From Streptomyces curacoi (lineage in GTDB: Bacteria; Actinomycetota; Actinomycetes; Streptomycetales; Streptomycetaceae): a stretch of 64,000 nucleotides of DNA. Below the pieces are notes generated by a model that was not told where the DNA came from, did not search any database, and was given only the letters and a program-made list of their open reading frames with translations. The stretch lies in contig NZ_KQ947996.1 of NCBI RefSeq assembly GCF_001513975.1, positions 110,174 to 174,173 on the forward strand, given 5' to 3'. Below, piece after piece: positions 8,467 through 17,568 of this stretch. The translations under genes and the position numbers were made by a program. The number at the start of each line of letters is the position of its first letter. Within the stretch, counting starts at the first letter, position 1.

Positions 8467-9453
8467 CTACTTGCCCACCAGGCCCATGTGCATCTCGTTG
8501 TAGCGGTCGCCCTGCACGCCGACGCGCGAGGCCAACGCATCGAGATCCGCCAACTCATCGGCAGAAAGGCCGACTCGGGTCGCCCCGGTGTTCTCCTCGA
8601 CACGCTCGATGCGGCGGGTTCCGGGAATGGGAACGATCCACGGCTGCTGCGCGAGGAGCCAGGCAAGAGCGATCTGCCCCGGGGTGGCGTCCTTGGCCCG
8701 GGCCAGGGCGGCGACGTGGTCGACCAACGCCTGGTTGGCCGTCCGGTTGTCCTCGCTGAAGCGCGGGATCGTATTCCGGACGTCCCCTTCGGTGAAGGCG
8801 GTGGCTGCGTTCACGGTGCCGGTGAGGAAGCCCTTGCCGAGCGGGCTGAACGGCACGAAGCCGATGCCGAGTTCAGCCAGTGTCGGCAGCACCTCCGGCT
8901 CGGGATCGCGCGTCCACAGCGAGTACTCGCTCTGCACCGCGGTGACCGGATGCACGGCGTGGGCGCGGCGGATCGTGCCCGCCGCGGCCTCCGACAGACC
9001 GAAGTGGCGTACCTTGCCGGCCTTCACGAGCTCACCCACCGCCCCGGCGACCTCCTCGACCGGAACGTCGGGGTCCACACGGTGCTGGTAGAAGAGATCG
9101 ATGGTGTCGGTGCGCAGGCGGCGCAGCGAGGCGTCGGCGACGCGCCGGATCTGCTCCGGCCGGCTGTCGACGCCGCCGATCGCGCCGTCCTCGATGCGCA
9201 TGCCGAACTTCGTCGCGATGACGACCTGGTCCCGCACGGGGGCCAGCGCCTCGCCCACCAACTCCTCGTTGACGTAGGGCCCGTAGACCTCGGCGGTGTC
9301 GAAGAAGGTGACACCCCTCTCGACGGCGCCGCGCAGCACCCCGATCATGTCGTCGCGGCTGCCCGGGTTGGGGCCGTACGCCTGGGACATGCCCATGGCA
9401 CCCAGACCGATGGCCGACACCTCAAGCCCTTGGCCCAACGTGCGTGTGTGCAT
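8467..9453 (-). CDS. aldo/keto reductase (AKR13-like)
   Basis: A 328-residue aldo/keto reductase of the YakC/AKR13 type. The tetrad residues are Asp and Tyr in FFDTAEVYGPYVNE, Lys in VVIATKFG and His in LFYQHRVD. The C-terminal cofactor loop is VPIPGTRRIERVEEN. ATG 9453 follows AAGGAGAT at about 5-6 bases. It is read in the same direction as the neighbouring carboxymuconolactone decarboxylase-family gene, 240 bp downstream of it. The likely role is NADPH-dependent carbonyl reduction; the substrate is unknown. Confidence 0.85.
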   Translation of the reverse strand: MHTRTLGQGLEVSAIGLGAMGMSQAYGPNPGSRDDMIGVLRGAVERGVTFFDTAEVYGPYVNEELVGEALAPVRDQVVIATKFGMRIEDGAIGGVDSRPEQIRRVADASLRRLRTDTIDLFYQHRVDPDVPVEEVAGAVGELVKAGKVRHFGLSEAAAGTIRRAHAVHPVTAVQSEYSLWTRDPEPEVLPTLAELGIGFVPFSPLGKGFLTGTVNAATAFTEGDVRNTIPRFSEDNRTANQALVDHVAALARAKDATPGQIALAWLLAQQPWIVPIPGTRRIERVEENTGATRVGLSADELADLDALASRVGVQGDRYNEMHMGLVGK

Positions 9454-9694
9454 CTCGATCTCCTTGTCGCTCTCGGTCCGCACCCAGGAGAGGGCGGGTG
9501 TTGCGGGTGTTCAGTGGCTGGTGCAGTCGCCTTCGATGGGTGGGGACTGCACGACCCCAGGCCGCTGCCGACTTCTCGACCCGGCCCACGGCTTGATGGG
9601 CTGCTGCTTCGTGATGTCGGTCGGCCTCGGGCCGGTCTTCGAACATGTCGACGACCGGGGGCGATCACGCCGGGTCACCACCGCCGAGGGGTGG

Positions 9695-10018
9695 TCAGGC
9701 TGAGGACTGCTGGTCGGCGATCTTCTTGAGCTGGTTCATCGCGGTCATGCCATTGGGCCAGCCCGCGTAGAACGCCAGGTGCGTGATCGCCTTGGACAGC
9801 TCCTCGACGCTCAGCCCGTTCTCCAGGGCCTTGCCCAGGTGGTAGGGAAGCTGCTCGCTGCGGTACAGCGCGGCCAGCACGCTCACGGTGACGAGGCTCC
9901 GGTCGCGCTGGGACAGACCGGGACGCTCCCAGATGTCGTCGAAGAGCACGTTGTCGGTGACCTCGACCAGCTTCGGCGCGATCTGGGCCAGCTCCCTGGG
10001 CGCGGACATCTTGGCCAT
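9695..10018 (-). CDS. carboxymuconolactone decarboxylase family protein
   Basis: A 107-residue AhpD/CMD-fold protein. The family helix motif is seen as LVTVSVLAALYRSEQLPYHLGKALENG, and ITHLAFYAGWPNGMTAM follows. The CxxC pair of peroxidase-type AhpD proteins is absent, so this is nearer the decarboxylase or tautomerase-like branch. RBS AAGGAG precedes ATG 10018. Upstream lies a remnant of an XRE regulator and its promoter, pointing away from it, the usual divergent layout of such regulators and their targets. Confidence 0.8.
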   Translation of the reverse strand: MAKMSAPRELAQIAPKLVEVTDNVLFDDIWERPGLSQRDRSLVTVSVLAALYRSEQLPYHLGKALENGLSVEELSKAITHLAFYAGWPNGMTAMNQLKKIADQQSSA

Positions 10019-10164
10019 GAGGTGACTCCTTATTACGGCGTGAACACGTATCGGGCAGATCCCGCTCTCGTCGAGGGCGGACCGCCCGGCAGCCGCAGCG
10101 GCTTCCGAAATCCGCTCCGGAGCATCCGCGGACTGCCCTCGCTATCGAGGAAACCGCAGGTCAT

Positions 10165-10285
10165 ACACGCGTGGGAGTCACTGCCGTGAGAGGTACTGAC
10201 AGGGCCCCCCAGGCCGTCTCGGCGCGCCTCATCTGCATCCATGGACAGCGCCGCGTGCCCGGTCTGTGCCACGAGGCGGCCGGCA
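10165..10285 (+). pseudogene. remnant of a second XRE regulator and its promoter
   Basis: This stretch matches the intact XRE regulator region at 10987-11170. Shared blocks are gtgag-ggtactg-caggg-ccccc before the start, catggac at the start, and the piece coding QRRVPGL in the intact gene (cgccgcgtgcccggtctg here). The bases between start and that block are deleted. It is a decayed duplicate. The rest of the 10019-10423 interval holds no gene that I can support. Confidence 0.55.
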
Positions 10286-10423
10286 TACCCCGCGTCGGCT
10301 GGGCCGTCAGGGTGATGACGGCACCGGCGAGCGACGGAGCTTTCAGGCCCAGGACGGAGGTGGGAGCGCCACCGCCGGTCCACGAGTGGGGTTGCCCGGC
10401 GGTGCCGCTGCGAGCGGGTCGCT

Positions 10424-10873
10424 TCAGGCGCTCTTGTGGTGGTGGCTCATGTCTCCGGCCCCGTCGGCGTGAACCGTCCGGGAGGTGAAGTGCCACGTGC
10501 CGTCGGTGAGGGCGAAGGTGTCCTCGTAGCGGCCCTGGAAGATGGGCTGGAGGGGGAAGCCCTCTACGACCTGGAAGCTGATCACGTAGGACATGCTGTG
10601 CGCGGTCAGGCCGTCGTCGGCGACATCGGTGATGAGGTTGGCGACCATGTGGCGGGTGCCCAGCTTGTCGCCGTACACGATGATGGGCTCTTCCAGGGCG
10701 GCAAGGTGCTCGGCCTTGCCGTGGCAGACGACTTCCGGGGACAGCTGCCACCTGGCGTTCTCGAACAGCGACGCCGCGCCTTCGAGGTCGGCGCCGTCGA
10801 GCCGGTGACAGTAGGTGTAGATCAGGCGGGCGATCTGGTCCTCGGCCTCGCGGCGGTCTTCGCGGGAGATCAT
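10424..10873 (-). CDS. SnoaL/NTF2-like protein
   Basis: A 149-residue protein of the SnoaL-like (NTF2) fold: an N-terminal helix (IARLIYTYCHRLDGADLEG), then strands with HMVANLITDV, GRYEDTFALTDGTWHFTSR and a His-rich tail. Members include polyketide cyclases, dehydratases and hydroxylase-like small enzymes. The Tyr-x-x-x-Asp motif of the SnoaL_4 group seems present. ATG 10873 has AAGGAG 8 bases upstream. The gene diverges from the XRE regulator at 11054, which is likely to control it. Confidence 0.75.
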   Translation of the reverse strand: MISREDRREAEDQIARLIYTYCHRLDGADLEGAASLFENARWQLSPEVVCHGKAEHLAALEEPIIVYGDKLGTRHMVANLITDVADDGLTAHSMSYVISFQVVEGFPLQPIFQGRYEDTFALTDGTWHFTSRTVHADGAGDMSHHHKSA

Positions 10874-11053
10874 TCGTTTGCTCCTTGATTCATTGGGGCG
10901 CGCCTCGTTGCGAGGCGCTGCGGTGCAGAGCTCGAACCTGCACATTCGGTGCAATGACAAGAGAGCCATCCTTCATCGGCGCGAGGGAGTTCACGCTGTG
11001 AGGGGTACTGGCAGGGACCCCCACCAGCCCCTTCGGTTTCCTACGCTGGATGC

Positions 11054-11929
11054 ATGGACAACCGGGACGAAGTCAGCGCATTCCTCACATCGCGCCGCGC
11101 CAAGATCACCCCCGAGCAGGCGGGACTGCCGGTGTACGGGCAGCGGCGGGTGCCCGGGCTGCGCCGCGGCGAGGTCGCGATGCTCGCTGGGGTCAGCGTC
11201 GAGTACTACACGCGCTTGGAACGCGGAAACCTCGGCGGCGTCTCCGACAGCGTCCTGGACGCCCTGGCGAAGGCCCTACGCCTGGACGACACCGAACGCG
11301 ATCACCTCCACGTCCTGGCCCGCGCGGCCAACGCGGGCCCACCCCGCACACGCCGCCGCCCCAAGACACCCACCGTGCGACCCAGCGTGCTGCGCCTCAT
11401 CGACGGGCTGCACGACCAGCCGGCCTATGTGCGCAACAACCGCCTGGACATCCTGGCGGTCAACCCCCTCGCGCGCGCCCTGCACCACGAGGCCCTCGAA
11501 CAGACCCCCGCCAACAACGCCCGCTACGTCTTTCTCGACCCGCGCGCCACCCGCCTGTACCCCGAATGGGAACGTGTGGCCCGCGACGGGGTCGGCGCTC
11601 TGCGGGTCGCCGTCGCCAAGGACCCCTACGACCGCGAGCTGTCGAACCTGATCGGCGAGCTGTCCACCCGCAGCGACGCCTTCCGCACCATGTGGGGCAC
11701 CCACGACGTCCACGTCTTCACCGAAGGCACCAAACGCTTCCACCACCCGGCGGTCGGCGACATGGAGCTCGTTCACGAGTCCCTCGATCTGTCCGGCGAG
11801 GGAGGACTCACCCTCACCGTCTACAGCGCCGACCCGGGCACTCCGGGCGCCGACGCCCTCAAGCTCCTGGCGAGCTGGGCCGCCACCCAGGAGCAGGACG
11901 CCCCCGCGCAGCCCGGCACCGAGCGCTGA
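11054..11929 (+). CDS. XRE-family regulator (MmyB-like ligand-binding)
   Basis: A 291-residue regulator. The N-terminal helix-turn-helix reads RRVPGLRRGEVAMLAGVSVEYYTRLERGN (residues about 30-58 in sections), the hallmark of the Streptomyces MmyB-like group. The C-terminal PAS-like domain (residues about 110-270) includes DILAVNPLARAL, RYVFLDPRA and a FHHP-type loop. These proteins usually control an adjacent, divergently read oxidoreductase or cyclase gene. Here that is the SnoaL-like gene at 10873. A decayed copy of this gene's promoter and 5' end occurs at 10165. Confidence 0.85.
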   Translation: MDNRDEVSAFLTSRRAKITPEQAGLPVYGQRRVPGLRRGEVAMLAGVSVEYYTRLERGNLGGVSDSVLDALAKALRLDDTERDHLHVLARAANAGPPRTRRRPKTPTVRPSVLRLIDGLHDQPAYVRNNRLDILAVNPLARALHHEALEQTPANNARYVFLDPRATRLYPEWERVARDGVGALRVAVAKDPYDRELSNLIGELSTRSDAFRTMWGTHDVHVFTEGTKRFHHPAVGDMELVHESLDLSGEGGLTLTVYSADPGTPGADALKLLASWAATQEQDAPAQPGTER

Positions 11930-12141
11930 CTCCGGCTCCGGCCCGTGCGCCAAGCTTCTCGTCCTGGTAGCGCCGCCTCGGGTCGAGGGGGTTCACCACT
12001 GGGGCCGAGTGCCTTGCGGACGGCAAAACGGCAGCATGAGCCCACACCTCCCCCTGATCCCTTGTATCCCGCGGCAACCTCACACTCTGAGCGATATCCC
12101 GGCTACGACATCGATTCACACACCAGTAGGAGGGAACGCCC

Positions 12142-12873
12142 ATGCCCCGCATCTTCATCACCGGCTCCGTGGAAGGGCTCGGCCGCAATGCGGCCGAGGA
12201 CCTCATCGCGGACGGCCACGAGCTCGTCCTGCACGCCCGAAACGACCGGCGCGCCGACGCGCTCGACGACCTCGCCGCCAAGGGAGCCCACGTCGTCGTC
12301 GGCGACCTGGCGCGGCTGGACGAGGTCCGGGCTGTCGCCGACGGCGTGAACCGTCTGGGCAGGATGGACGCGGTGATCCACAACGCGGGAGTCGAGCACG
12401 GCGCATCGCTTCTCCCGGTCAACGTGGTTGCGCCGTACATGCTGACCGCGCTCATCGAGCCGCCGGCACGCCTCGTGTACATCAGCAGCGGAATGCACCG
12501 CGGCGGGCAGCCGGACCTCACCGACGTGGACTGGTCGGGCGCACGCAGGACGCACTCCTACTCCGACAGCAAGCTACTGGTCACGGCGCTGGCACTCTTC
12601 ATCGCCCGCACATGGCCGGACGTGTTCACTAACGCTGTCGACCCGGGGTGGGTGCCCACCCGCATGGGCGGCGCAGCGGCCAACGACGACCTCCGCCTCG
12701 GTCACGTCACCCAGGCATGGCTCGCTGCAAGCAACGCCTCCGAGGCCCACGTCACCGGACGGTACTGGTTCCACCAAGCGCAACAGCAGCCGGCCCCGGC
12801 CACACAGGACGAGGCATTCCAGGAAGAACTCGTCGATACGCTGGCTCGATACACCGGTGTCACCCTCCATTGA
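12142..12873 (+). CDS. short-chain dehydrogenase/reductase
   Basis: A 243-residue SDR. The cofactor motif is TGSVEGLGRNAA, the structural NAG motif is VIHNAGVEHG, and the catalytic residues are the Ser in YISSGMH and YSDSK (Tyr-x-x-x-Lys). NADP preference is suggested by the Arg-rich loop after strand 2 (LHARNDRR). RBS GGAGG is well placed before ATG 12142. It is transcribed alone, 210 bp after the XRE gene. The substrate cannot be predicted. Confidence 0.85.
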   Translation: MPRIFITGSVEGLGRNAAEDLIADGHELVLHARNDRRADALDDLAAKGAHVVVGDLARLDEVRAVADGVNRLGRMDAVIHNAGVEHGASLLPVNVVAPYMLTALIEPPARLVYISSGMHRGGQPDLTDVDWSGARRTHSYSDSKLLVTALALFIARTWPDVFTNAVDPGWVPTRMGGAAANDDLRLGHVTQAWLAASNASEAHVTGRYWFHQAQQQPAPATQDEAFQEELVDTLARYTGVTLH

Positions 12874-13132
12874 GCCGTGACGTGTCAGGAGGCTGCTGAC
12901 AATCGGCGGTCCTCCCGAAGGAGGCAAGTACGACGGGAGCGGGCCGACTTCCGCCTCGCCCACCCCACCGCGACATCGAACTCGCCACCGAGCTCCAACG
13001 CGTCCACCACTGCTACGCCGCAGCCACCGATGCCGCCCCGGCCAAGATGCCGGCGGCCCGCCCAACGACCGACATTACCTGCAGCACCACCTGACCCCGC
13101 GGGCCTGGCCCCGCACCCCCCATCCTGCTTCT

Positions 13133-13672
13133 TCAGGGACCCCCGTCAGGGATGTCGCCTGAGTCCGAGCTGCACGAACCGGGCGGTGCGTCCTTGGCCC
13201 GCAACGAGAGGCGGGTGACGACGTCAGCCGCCTCGGCCTGCTGTGTCAGCATCGAGCGCAGCCTTTCGATCTCGTCGTACTGGGCAGCCAACCGCGAGAT
13301 CGCCAGGGTCCGGAACTCGGTCAGCTTCGCTACCTCAGCGTCCCGACGGGCAACCCGGTCCGTCAGCTCGGCGTTCTGCTTCTTGAGGCGCTCGAGCTGC
13401 GCGGCGCGAGGGTCGACGATCTCCCCGGCGTCCTGCAGTGCCTGGAGGCGGCCCGTGAACTCCTCGGCCAGGTGCTGGTAGGCGCCGGGTCGGCTCGTGC
13501 CGTCACGGTTGCGTTTCGCGTAGAAGCCGGTGCGGGTCACGCCCGAAAGCTGGGCCAGCGTCTTCAAGTCGGCCTTGGCTCCGGGCGGGAGATTTCCCTG
13601 CAGGATCTGTTCCATGGCGGCCCGTACGGCCGCTTCGTTGCTGGCCTTGTCCTGAGCGTTCAGCCGCGGCAC
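13133..13672 (-). CDS. DUF6262/TnpC-like accessory protein of the recombinase module
   Basis: A 179-residue protein ending the recombinase operon. The N-terminal half holds a helix-turn-helix-like stretch (LKTLAQLSGVTRTGFYAKR), followed by a long coiled coil (residues about 85-150, LERLKKQNAELTDRVARRDAEV). This layout matches the small third protein of Tn554-type modules (TnpC/DUF6262). GTG 13672 is chosen: it directly follows the previous stop and has GAAGGGACGG upstream. Such proteins are thought to assist the recombinases, but the function is not proven. Confidence 0.7.
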   Translation of the reverse strand: MPRLNAQDKASNEAAVRAAMEQILQGNLPPGAKADLKTLAQLSGVTRTGFYAKRNRDGTSRPGAYQHLAEEFTGRLQALQDAGEIVDPRAAQLERLKKQNAELTDRVARRDAEVAKLTEFRTLAISRLAAQYDEIERLRSMLTQQAEAADVVTRLSLRAKDAPPGSCSSDSGDIPDGGP

Positions 13673-13673
13673 G

Positions 13674-15854
13674 TCACGCCGTCCCTTCCGATATGGCGGC
13701 ATCGAGGTCGGCAACCACGCGCAGGGCCCGCTCGCGCTCGGGGATCAGCCGCTGCCGCTCGCCGCGCGGCACCCGCGGGTTCTCGATGAATACCGTGAGC
13801 GAGGCGGCTTGCCCCGCCCACACTGGCCGGTGGCAGGGGTGGTGCGTGGCCTGCGGGCAGCGCGCCGAGTCGCACATGCCCACCAGCGGCTTCGTCGCGT
13901 CCGGAGTCCCGGCGAGACGGAGGCACAGGGCCTTGGACGGGTCACGGAACCAGCAGAAGTTGGCCGGCCCGACGTGCAGGGTCTGGGCCTGCTTGCGCAG
14001 CAGGCTCTCCAGGTGGGCGTCGTCGTTGAGGACCTTGGGGTCGGACCGTGCGGCTTCGGTGAGTTCGGCATCCACGTGGGCGAAGGCTTCGATCACGCTC
14101 CGAGCTCCGGGACCGGCGGGCAGGCGGCCGGCTTGGACGTCGCGGAACGCCTGCACGGTGAGCTGGACATGATGCTCTTCCTCGGCCTCCTCGATCTCGG
14201 TGAGGAACAGCCGCTGCGATCCGCCCGGACGCGCGGCATAGCCCTCCGTGGTGGCGACGGAGATGTGCTTGAGCGCAATCTTCGCGGCGAGCAGGCCGCC
14301 CGGCCGCTTGGCAATGGTCTGCGCCAGCGTGCGCCTGAGCATGCGGGCGTTGACCGGGCCCGGAGGTATGAGTGGCAGGCCCCACCGCTCGCGATTGCCG
14401 GACCTCTCCAGCCAGTTCCGTAAGTTGTCCAGCCGAGCACCGATCATGATCGAGCCGAACAGGGGGTCGCCAACAGGGCGGCCGACTAGACGCTCGGCCA
14501 GCGCGACGGCGCGATCGACTTCCTCGATGACCACCCACTCGTCCGGCATCCCGCCGAACGGCTTCCACTTGATCACCCTGCTGGCCAACCGGAACCGTTT
14601 CCCGGCGCTTTGAGTCGGCCGTTTGCTGGAGCGGCCCCCGACCGCGATCTCGGCCAGTTCGCTGGTCCGCATCCCGCTGAGGGCGCACGTCAGCACGAGG
14701 CAGGCGGTGACCACGTAGCCCGCCATGATTTCCACGTCTCCGTCGGCCAGCGGCCTCGTCCAGGGCACCGGTTCCTTGGTGTCTGCCCGGGGGATCGGGG
14801 CGGCGTTGCGGGCCCACGCGCCGGCGAAGCCGACCTCTACGGCGAGTTCAAGCAGAACGGGATCCTCTTTGAGGCGCTGGTACGGCTCGGAGCGGCTGAG
14901 CTCCCGCACCCCGATCCTGCGGCCGAGGCGGCTGGCCGCCAGATACCTGAGAGGTCCGCGCTCGTCCTGCTCCTCGACCACCGCTCCCTTCTGGGCCGAG
15001 ATCGCGGGCAACGGCTCGTGCGCCGCCCGCATCTGCACCAGGACGTCCCGCATGGCCGGAAGGCGGTCGACGGTGAAGCGGGGCAGGCTCGCCGCGGCGG
15101 CCGCATCGACGCGCAATTCGTCGAGCAGGTCCGCCAGGTGCGGGCCGACGTCGTTGACCAGATACAGGCACGTCGCCAGCAGGGGCTGCAGGACGTGGTC
15201 GGGCATGGGCGGGACGCGGTTCGCCCGCCCGCTCTCGGCCCCGACGACCGAAGCCGCGGTCCTGCCCGGCCAAGGGGTGAACCCGGGACGGTGCCTGTCA
15301 GTGGACAAGAGCTCGCTGTACAGCGGGACCAGCTTCATGCAGCGGACGATCTCCGTCAGCGTGTCCGGGGCCAGCCGCCGTTGCGGTTTGTTCGGTTCCG
15401 GCACACTCCAGGACCGCTCCTCCAAGTACTGCTCGCACAACGTCTGGGTCACCTCCTCCAGCGTCTGGATCCCGGTCCCGGTCAGCCAGTTGAACCATGA
15501 GGTGAGCTGCACCCGGATCCGGTTGGCCGTCCGCGGACTGCGGACCCTGCGTCCGGCCAGTGGACACTTCAGGACGGCCTCGAAGCGTGGCGCGAGGACG
15601 GCCAGGACGATCTCTTTCGTCACCACGCGCCACGCGGGGTTCAGGATCTCGGCGAAATCCCATGCCAGTTCCCAGTCCTGGATGGTGCGGTGGCGTTGGG
15701 TGAGTCCCGTCAGGATCCACAGGTCCTCGTCGAAAATGCTCCGCTGTGCCCCGGCGGCGAGCTGCAGGCCGGCCAGCTCGCAGACCTCCACGCCGGCGAA
15801 GGCCGACTCGGCCCGGCGCTGGATGGGACCTGACGGCGAGGGGCGGCGCATCAT
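13674..15854 (-). CDS. large tyrosine-recombinase-like protein
   Basis: A 726-residue protein of the large integrase/TnpB group. The catalytic region is in the middle: TCALSGMRTSELAEI (first Arg), RMLRRTLAQTIAKRPG, LKHISVATTEGYAARPGG (His and nucleophile Tyr). The C-terminal third has Cys clusters (NFCWFRDPSKALC, MCDSARCPQATHHPC) that may bind zinc, as in other long actinobacterial integrases. ATG 15854 overlaps the preceding stop (ATGA), indicating translational coupling. The frame is intact. Confidence 0.75.
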   Translation of the reverse strand: MMRRPSPSGPIQRRAESAFAGVEVCELAGLQLAAGAQRSIFDEDLWILTGLTQRHRTIQDWELAWDFAEILNPAWRVVTKEIVLAVLAPRFEAVLKCPLAGRRVRSPRTANRIRVQLTSWFNWLTGTGIQTLEEVTQTLCEQYLEERSWSVPEPNKPQRRLAPDTLTEIVRCMKLVPLYSELLSTDRHRPGFTPWPGRTAASVVGAESGRANRVPPMPDHVLQPLLATCLYLVNDVGPHLADLLDELRVDAAAAASLPRFTVDRLPAMRDVLVQMRAAHEPLPAISAQKGAVVEEQDERGPLRYLAASRLGRRIGVRELSRSEPYQRLKEDPVLLELAVEVGFAGAWARNAAPIPRADTKEPVPWTRPLADGDVEIMAGYVVTACLVLTCALSGMRTSELAEIAVGGRSSKRPTQSAGKRFRLASRVIKWKPFGGMPDEWVVIEEVDRAVALAERLVGRPVGDPLFGSIMIGARLDNLRNWLERSGNRERWGLPLIPPGPVNARMLRRTLAQTIAKRPGGLLAAKIALKHISVATTEGYAARPGGSQRLFLTEIEEAEEEHHVQLTVQAFRDVQAGRLPAGPGARSVIEAFAHVDAELTEAARSDPKVLNDDAHLESLLRKQAQTLHVGPANFCWFRDPSKALCLRLAGTPDATKPLVGMCDSARCPQATHHPCHRPVWAGQAASLTVFIENPRVPRGERQRLIPERERALRVVADLDAAISEGTA

Positions 15855-17568
15855 GACATCTCCTCCGGACGCAGCGGCAGTTCCGTGTCGTCGTCGGCGA
15901 CTTCGCGGGCGGCTCTGGATCGTGCGTCCGCGGTGAATTTGGGCAGGATCTCGGAGCTGAGGCGGTCGGCGTACGGACCGAAGGCCCGCACGAAGTGCTC
16001 GGTGGGCATCTGGCGGAACTGGCGCAGGAAGAACGACTCCAGCCGGAGCAGATTGCCGATGTGCCGCGGCATGAACACCGCGAGCGGGCACAGCAGGCAC
16101 ACCCAGGGCCGGGCCGGGCACGGCTTGCCGGCGGGCCCGTGGAGACCGGCCAGCTGATCGGCGCATGCGGCGGTGAAGACATCCCGCTCGCCGCCCACGA
16201 GCGCGGCGATCGACGCGGTGTCCAGGCCCAGGCGCTCGACCTCACCGGGGAAGCCCTCCACGAACGTGGCCGCTTGCTCGCTGGTCAGGACCACCGGTGC
16301 CAGCGCCTTGCGCAGGAGGTCCGCCTGACCGTCCTCGATGATCGACTCCACCGCGTCGAGCTGGGCGGGAGTCGTCGGTATCACGTAGTGATCGCCTTCG
16401 GTGCGCGGGGTGTGATTCGGGTCGATCGTGGCGCGCCCGGTCCAGCCACGCCGGGCCAGCTGCTCCTCGTACGTCGCGCGGATCCGGCCGCGGTGAATCG
16501 TGAAGGGCGTCCCCAGGTCGTCCGTCAGCGCGACCTCCTTGACGAAGGTCTGGCGGGGCTTACCCGTAGCAGGCGGGCCCGTAACCCGGGAACCGGTGAG
16601 CGGGTCCTGCGCGATCCACAGCGACTCGCGCAGCTCGTCGTCGGCGAAGACCCTCAAGGGGGCGGAATGCTCCAGCCACTGCTCCAGCAGCCGCACCGCC
16701 CGCTTGGGCAGGTTCAAGCTCTCCTTCGCCGCCCGTCCCTTGACGTAGCTGAGCAGGATCGTCGTGTCGCCGGCCCACTCGAGGTCATCGAGCCCCAGCC
16801 CGTCGATGCCGTCCGGCACGATGCCGCAGTACATGCCGAAGAGCGTCTGGTAGGCGATCAGCGTGTGCATGCTGGGGAAGAGGCCATCGCGCACCTGCTG
16901 CACCAGCCGGCTGGCGGGCGGTTCCACTTCCCGCCTCCCACGCGCTCCACGAAGTCCGGGTTGTAGGCCATCGGGCCCTCGCGCCGCATGAGCCATGCGA
17001 TGTCAGCCTCTGTGATGCGCCCACCGATCCGGGGTTCGGCGCCCAACTCGGCCAAGGCCAGAGCCTCCTTGTGGCGAGCACGGCTGCTGTGCACGACCGA
17101 CTTGCACGCTTCCTCCAGACGCGACCACTCCGCGTCCGTGTACGCCCGGTGCGGACGCGTTGCCTTCTCTTTTTGGATCGGGTTGCCGGCGATGTACTCG
17201 CGGACCTCGGGGCGCAGCGCACCGGTGACGGTGTCGAAGCCCTTGAGCAGCATCCGTGTCTGGACCTCGCGGTCGTATGACGTGGTCAGCCAGAACTGAA
17301 TCAGGGTGCCGCGGGTGAGCTCGCAGGCGGGGCCGTCGAACCCGGAAGCGGCCAGGGAGATCACCATCTGCCGCAGCGAGATCGCGTAGAAGTTGGCCGT
17401 GTTCCGCGCTCCGATGCCTCCATGCGGATGTGCGTTCTCCGCCAGACCGACCGCAAGGTCACGGGCGAGGTGCGGGTTGGGCAGTCCCTCCAAGTCCGCC
17501 GTCCAGGAACGGCCGTTGCGCAGCATGAACTGGACAGCCAGCGGGGCATCGATGACGGTCGCGGTCAC
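15851..17568 (-). pseudogene. second tyrosine-recombinase-like gene, frameshifted
   Basis: From GTG 17568 the frame runs to VERVGGGKWNRP and then diverges. A frame offset by one base continues EPPASRLVQQVRDGLFPSM to the TGA at 15851. A one-base deletion near 16915-16925 explains this; restored, the protein would be about 570 residues. Recombinase-like sequence includes TIHRGRIRATYEEQL and HTPRTEGDHYV, with a Cys-rich stretch (CPARPWVCLLCPLAV). The GTG overlaps the stop of the upstream recombinase (GTGA). A sequencing error cannot be excluded. Confidence 0.65.
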
